Part shown: positions 6,086 through 7,573 of the stretch, piece by piece
Layout: each line of letters opens with the position of its first letter
Position numbering within the stretch: the stretch's first letter is position 1
NCBI GenBank assembly: GCA_012026855.1
Contig: VEOV01000058.1
Coordinates: 1-7,573 of the forward strand
Direction: 5' to 3'
DNA: 7,573 bases
DNA from: Geobacter sp.
GTDB taxonomy: Bacteria; Desulfobacterota; Desulfuromonadia; Geobacterales; DSM-12255
Notes under the pieces: generated by a model
Seen by the model: the letters and a program-made list of their open reading frames with translations, nothing else
Databases searched by the model: none
What the model was told of the DNA's origin: nothing
Position numbers and translations under genes: made by a program

Positions 6086-7354
6086 ATGCTTGACATACGC
6101 TACATCAGAGAAAATCTGGAAGAGGCCGAAGCCCGTCTCGGCAGCCGCGGCCCGGGAGTGAGCCTTGCGGGAATTCGTGAGCTGGACAGCCGCAGGCGCG
6201 TGCTCCTGCAGGGGACCGAAACCCTGAAAGCCGAGCGCAACAGAGTGTCCGACGAAATCGGCAAGGTGAAGGACAAGAGCCTAGTGCAGGACAAGATCGT
6301 GCAGATGCGGGCAGTCTCAACACAGATCAAGGAGCAGGATGAGGAGTTGCGCAAGCTTGACGACGAGTTGCAGAATCTGCTGTTGACCATCCCCAACTTT
6401 CCCGACAAAGCGATTCCGGTGGGCGCATCCGAAGCCGACAACCGGGAAGTCCGCACCTGGGGCGAACTCCCCGGGTTCACCTTTGCACCGAAATCCCACT
6501 GGGACCTGGGCGAGGCGCTGAACATCCTCGACTTCGAGTGTGGTGCCAAGCTGGCCGGCGCCCGCTTCGTACTCTACCGCGGACTCGGCGCCCGTCTTGA
6601 GCGGGCACTCATCAACTTCATGCTGGACCTCCATACGGACAGTCACGGTTATACCGAGGTACTGCCGCCCTTCATGGTGAACCGGGAAACCATGACCGGA
6701 ACCGGTCAGCTGCCAAAGTTCGAAGAAGACCTGTTCCGGCTGGTGGATCCTGACTATCTCCTGATCCCCACTGCCGAAGTGCCGGTAACCAACATCCACC
6801 GCGGTGAGATCCTGAAGAAATCCGATCTGCCGATCCAGTATACCGCCTACACCCCCTGTTTCCGCCGCGAAGCCGGCTCCTACGGCAAGGACACCCGCGG
6901 GCTGATCCGGCAGCACCAGTTCAACAAAGTGGAACTGGTCAAGTTTGCCCACCCGTCCGAATCCGCAGCAGAACTGGAAAAACTGCTGGCCGATGCCGAG
7001 AAGGTCCTGCAGCTCCTGAAACTCCCCTACCGGGTCATGGAGCTCTGTACCGGCGATATCGGCTTTTCCGCGGCCAAAACCTACGACATTGAAGTCTGGC
7101 TGCCCGGGCAGAGCTGTTACCGGGATATCTCCTCCTGCAGCACTTTCGGCGATTTCCAGGCACGGCGCGCCAACATCCGCTTCCGCGAAGATGAGTCGTC
7201 AAAGCCGGAGCTGGTGCATACGCTGAACGGCTCTGGTCTTGCTGTCGGGCGCACCCTGGTGGCAATCCTGGAAAACTATCAGCAGGAGGATGGCTCCATA
7301 ATGATTCCAGAAATTCTTCGTCCCTACATCGGAGGGCTTGAATTTATCAGTTAA
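6086..7354 (+). CDS. serS: Serine--tRNA ligase (SerRS)
   Basis: SerRS activates serine with ATP and charges tRNA-Ser in the cytoplasm; in selenocysteine-using bacteria it also serylates tRNA-Sec, the first step of Sec synthesis. The protein has 422 residues, normal for bacterial SerRS. The N-terminal part (about 1-105) is the antiparallel coiled-coil arm that grips the long variable arm of tRNA-Ser. The class II catalytic core follows: TAEVP (229-233) binds serine, motif 2 is FRREAGSYGKDTRG (259-272), and motif 3 is NGSGLAVGR (381-389) with the ATP-binding R389. The sequence is complete with no lesions. The ATG at 6086 gives the usual MLDIRYIRENLE start and has AAAGGA (6073-6078) seven bases upstream; an in-frame TTG at 6080 is less likely. 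It is divergent from the capA-like gene and followed by two tRNA-Ser genes. Confidence 0.98.
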   Translation: MLDIRYIRENLEEAEARLGSRGPGVSLAGIRELDSRRRVLLQGTETLKAERNRVSDEIGKVKDKSLVQDKIVQMRAVSTQIKEQDEELRKLDDELQNLLLTIPNFPDKAIPVGASEADNREVRTWGELPGFTFAPKSHWDLGEALNILDFECGAKLAGARFVLYRGLGARLERALINFMLDLHTDSHGYTEVLPPFMVNRETMTGTGQLPKFEEDLFRLVDPDYLLIPTAEVPVTNIHRGEILKKSDLPIQYTAYTPCFRREAGSYGKDTRGLIRQHQFNKVELVKFAHPSESAAELEKLLADAEKVLQLLKLPYRVMELCTGDIGFSAAKTYDIEVWLPGQSCYRDISSCSTFGDFQARRANIRFREDESSKPELVHTLNGSGLAVGRTLVAILENYQQEDGSIMIPEILRPYIGGLEFIS

Positions 7355-7367
7355 GGTGTGGTATAAA
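7338..7367 (+). promoter_or_regulatory. Candidate extended -10 promoter for the tRNA-Ser genes
   Basis: TTGAAT (7338-7343, 4 of 6) lies 18 bases before TATAAA (7362-7367, 5 of 6), which is directly preceded by TGG, giving an extended -10. The -35 box lies in the last serS codons. Transcription would start near 7374, about 13 bases before the mature tRNA. A short run of T follows the -10 box (7369-7374), but no hairpin precedes it, so I do not call a serS terminator. Confidence 0.55.
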
Positions 7368-7386
7368 GTTTTTTCTGCATGATTAT

Positions 7387-7472
7387 GGAAGAGTGGCCGA
7401 GTGGCTGAAGGCGGCGGTCTTGAAAACCGTTTAACGAAAGTTACGTGGGTTCGAATCCTACCTCTTCCGCCA
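7387..7472 (+). tRNA. tRNA-Ser (anticodon TGA)
   Basis: This 86-base gene folds as a complete class II tRNA. The acceptor stem GGAAGAG (7387-7393) pairs with CTCTTCC (7462-7468), followed by discriminator G and an encoded CCA (7470-7472). The anticodon stem (7414-7418 with 7426-7430) presents TGA at 7421-7423, reading UCA and other UCN codons. A long variable arm (TAAC, GAAA loop, GTTA at 7432-7443), the serine identity feature that SerRS recognises, precedes a standard T arm (7445-7461, loop TTCGAAT). It lies 32 bases behind serS, the gene of its own charging enzyme. The anticodon TGA must not be confused with selenocysteine tRNA, whose anticodon is TCA and whose acceptor stem is longer. Confidence 0.97.
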
Positions 7473-7533
7473 GTAATCAAAAACTTCACTGGGAAAGTTG
7501 CTTGCATATCTTTTTCAGTGGGGCTGTTCATAC

Positions 7534-7573
7534 GGAGAGATGGCCGAGTAGGTCGAAGGCGCTCGCCTGCTAA
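7534..7573 (+). tRNA. tRNA-Ser (anticodon GCT), 5' part, cut by the window end
   Basis: The sequence beginning GGAGAGATGGCCGAG at 7534 has the 5' acceptor strand, D arm and anticodon arm of a serine tRNA. The anticodon GCT is at 7569-7571, reading AGC and AGU. The window ends inside the anticodon loop, so the variable arm and 3' half cannot be checked. It follows the first tRNA by 61 bases. I see no convincing terminator in that spacer, so both are probably made from one transcript. Confidence 0.9.

Noticed and set aside
5995..6096. Longer capA-like protein starting at 6096 (34 extra residues)
   Set aside because: It would overlap the serS start and swallow the intergenic region, and would place the clear signal peptide internally. 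No Shine-Dalgarno supports it.
6317..6952. 211-residue open frame on the minus strand inside serS
   Set aside because: It is fully covered by serS, whose catalytic motifs are intact, and shows no domain of its own.
7421..7423. tRNA with TGA anticodon as a candidate selenocysteine or suppressor tRNA
   Set aside because: Anticodon TGA reads UCA serine codons. tRNA-Sec has anticodon TCA and an extended acceptor stem; this one has a normal seven-pair stem.
7487..7520. Possible terminator between the two tRNA genes (CACTG and CAGTG arms)
   Set aside because: The arms are only five bases with a 24-base loop, and the T-run lies before the 3' arm instead of after it.

Overview
The window reads as an ordinary, gene-dense, GC-rich stretch of bacterial chromosome. 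Family content (a SelB for UGA/selenocysteine decoding, DUF1847 and DUF2288 proteins, a soluble REC-PAS histidine kinase paired with a stand-alone receiver, serS followed by tRNA-Ser genes) suggests a Desulfuromonadota/Geobacter-like deltaproteobacterium. That assignment is inference from gene content and protein style, not from a search. I see no insertion sequences, CRISPR arrays, phage genes or other mobile elements.

Left part (1-2739): the 3' part of selB, cut by the window edge, is followed by a DUF2288 gene that overlaps its stop codon (ATGA). After 25 bases and a strong Shine-Dalgarno comes a cysteine-rich DUF1847 gene. The three look like one operon, closed by an intrinsic terminator at 2706-2739. 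Two proteins of unknown function therefore travel with the selenocysteine elongation factor.

Middle part (2740-4976): a soluble hybrid histidine kinase (REC, coiled coil, PAS, DHp, HATPase) is followed by a single-domain response regulator with a short tail. They are probably co-transcribed and partners in a phosphorelay. The junction in front of the kinase is very compact: the stop codon of the DUF1847 gene, an extended -10 promoter, the terminator hairpin and the kinase start codon all fit into about 70 bases.

Right part (4951-7573): a secreted CapA-like metallophosphatase gene lies on the minus strand. Its 3' end overlaps the response regulator gene by 26 bases. Divergent from it, across a 91-base gap holding promoter candidates for both directions, is serS. 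It is followed by a complete tRNA-Ser(UGA) gene with its own likely promoter and the 5' half of a tRNA-Ser(GCU) gene that runs off the window. SerRS charges these tRNAs and, in bacteria that make selenocysteine, also tRNA-Sec, so the right and left ends of the window are biochemically related.

No stretch over 300 bases lacks a gene. I do not see a clearly new multi-gene system. The most useful leads are the two uncharacterised genes coupled to selB and the overlapping promoter/terminator/start at 2671-2742.
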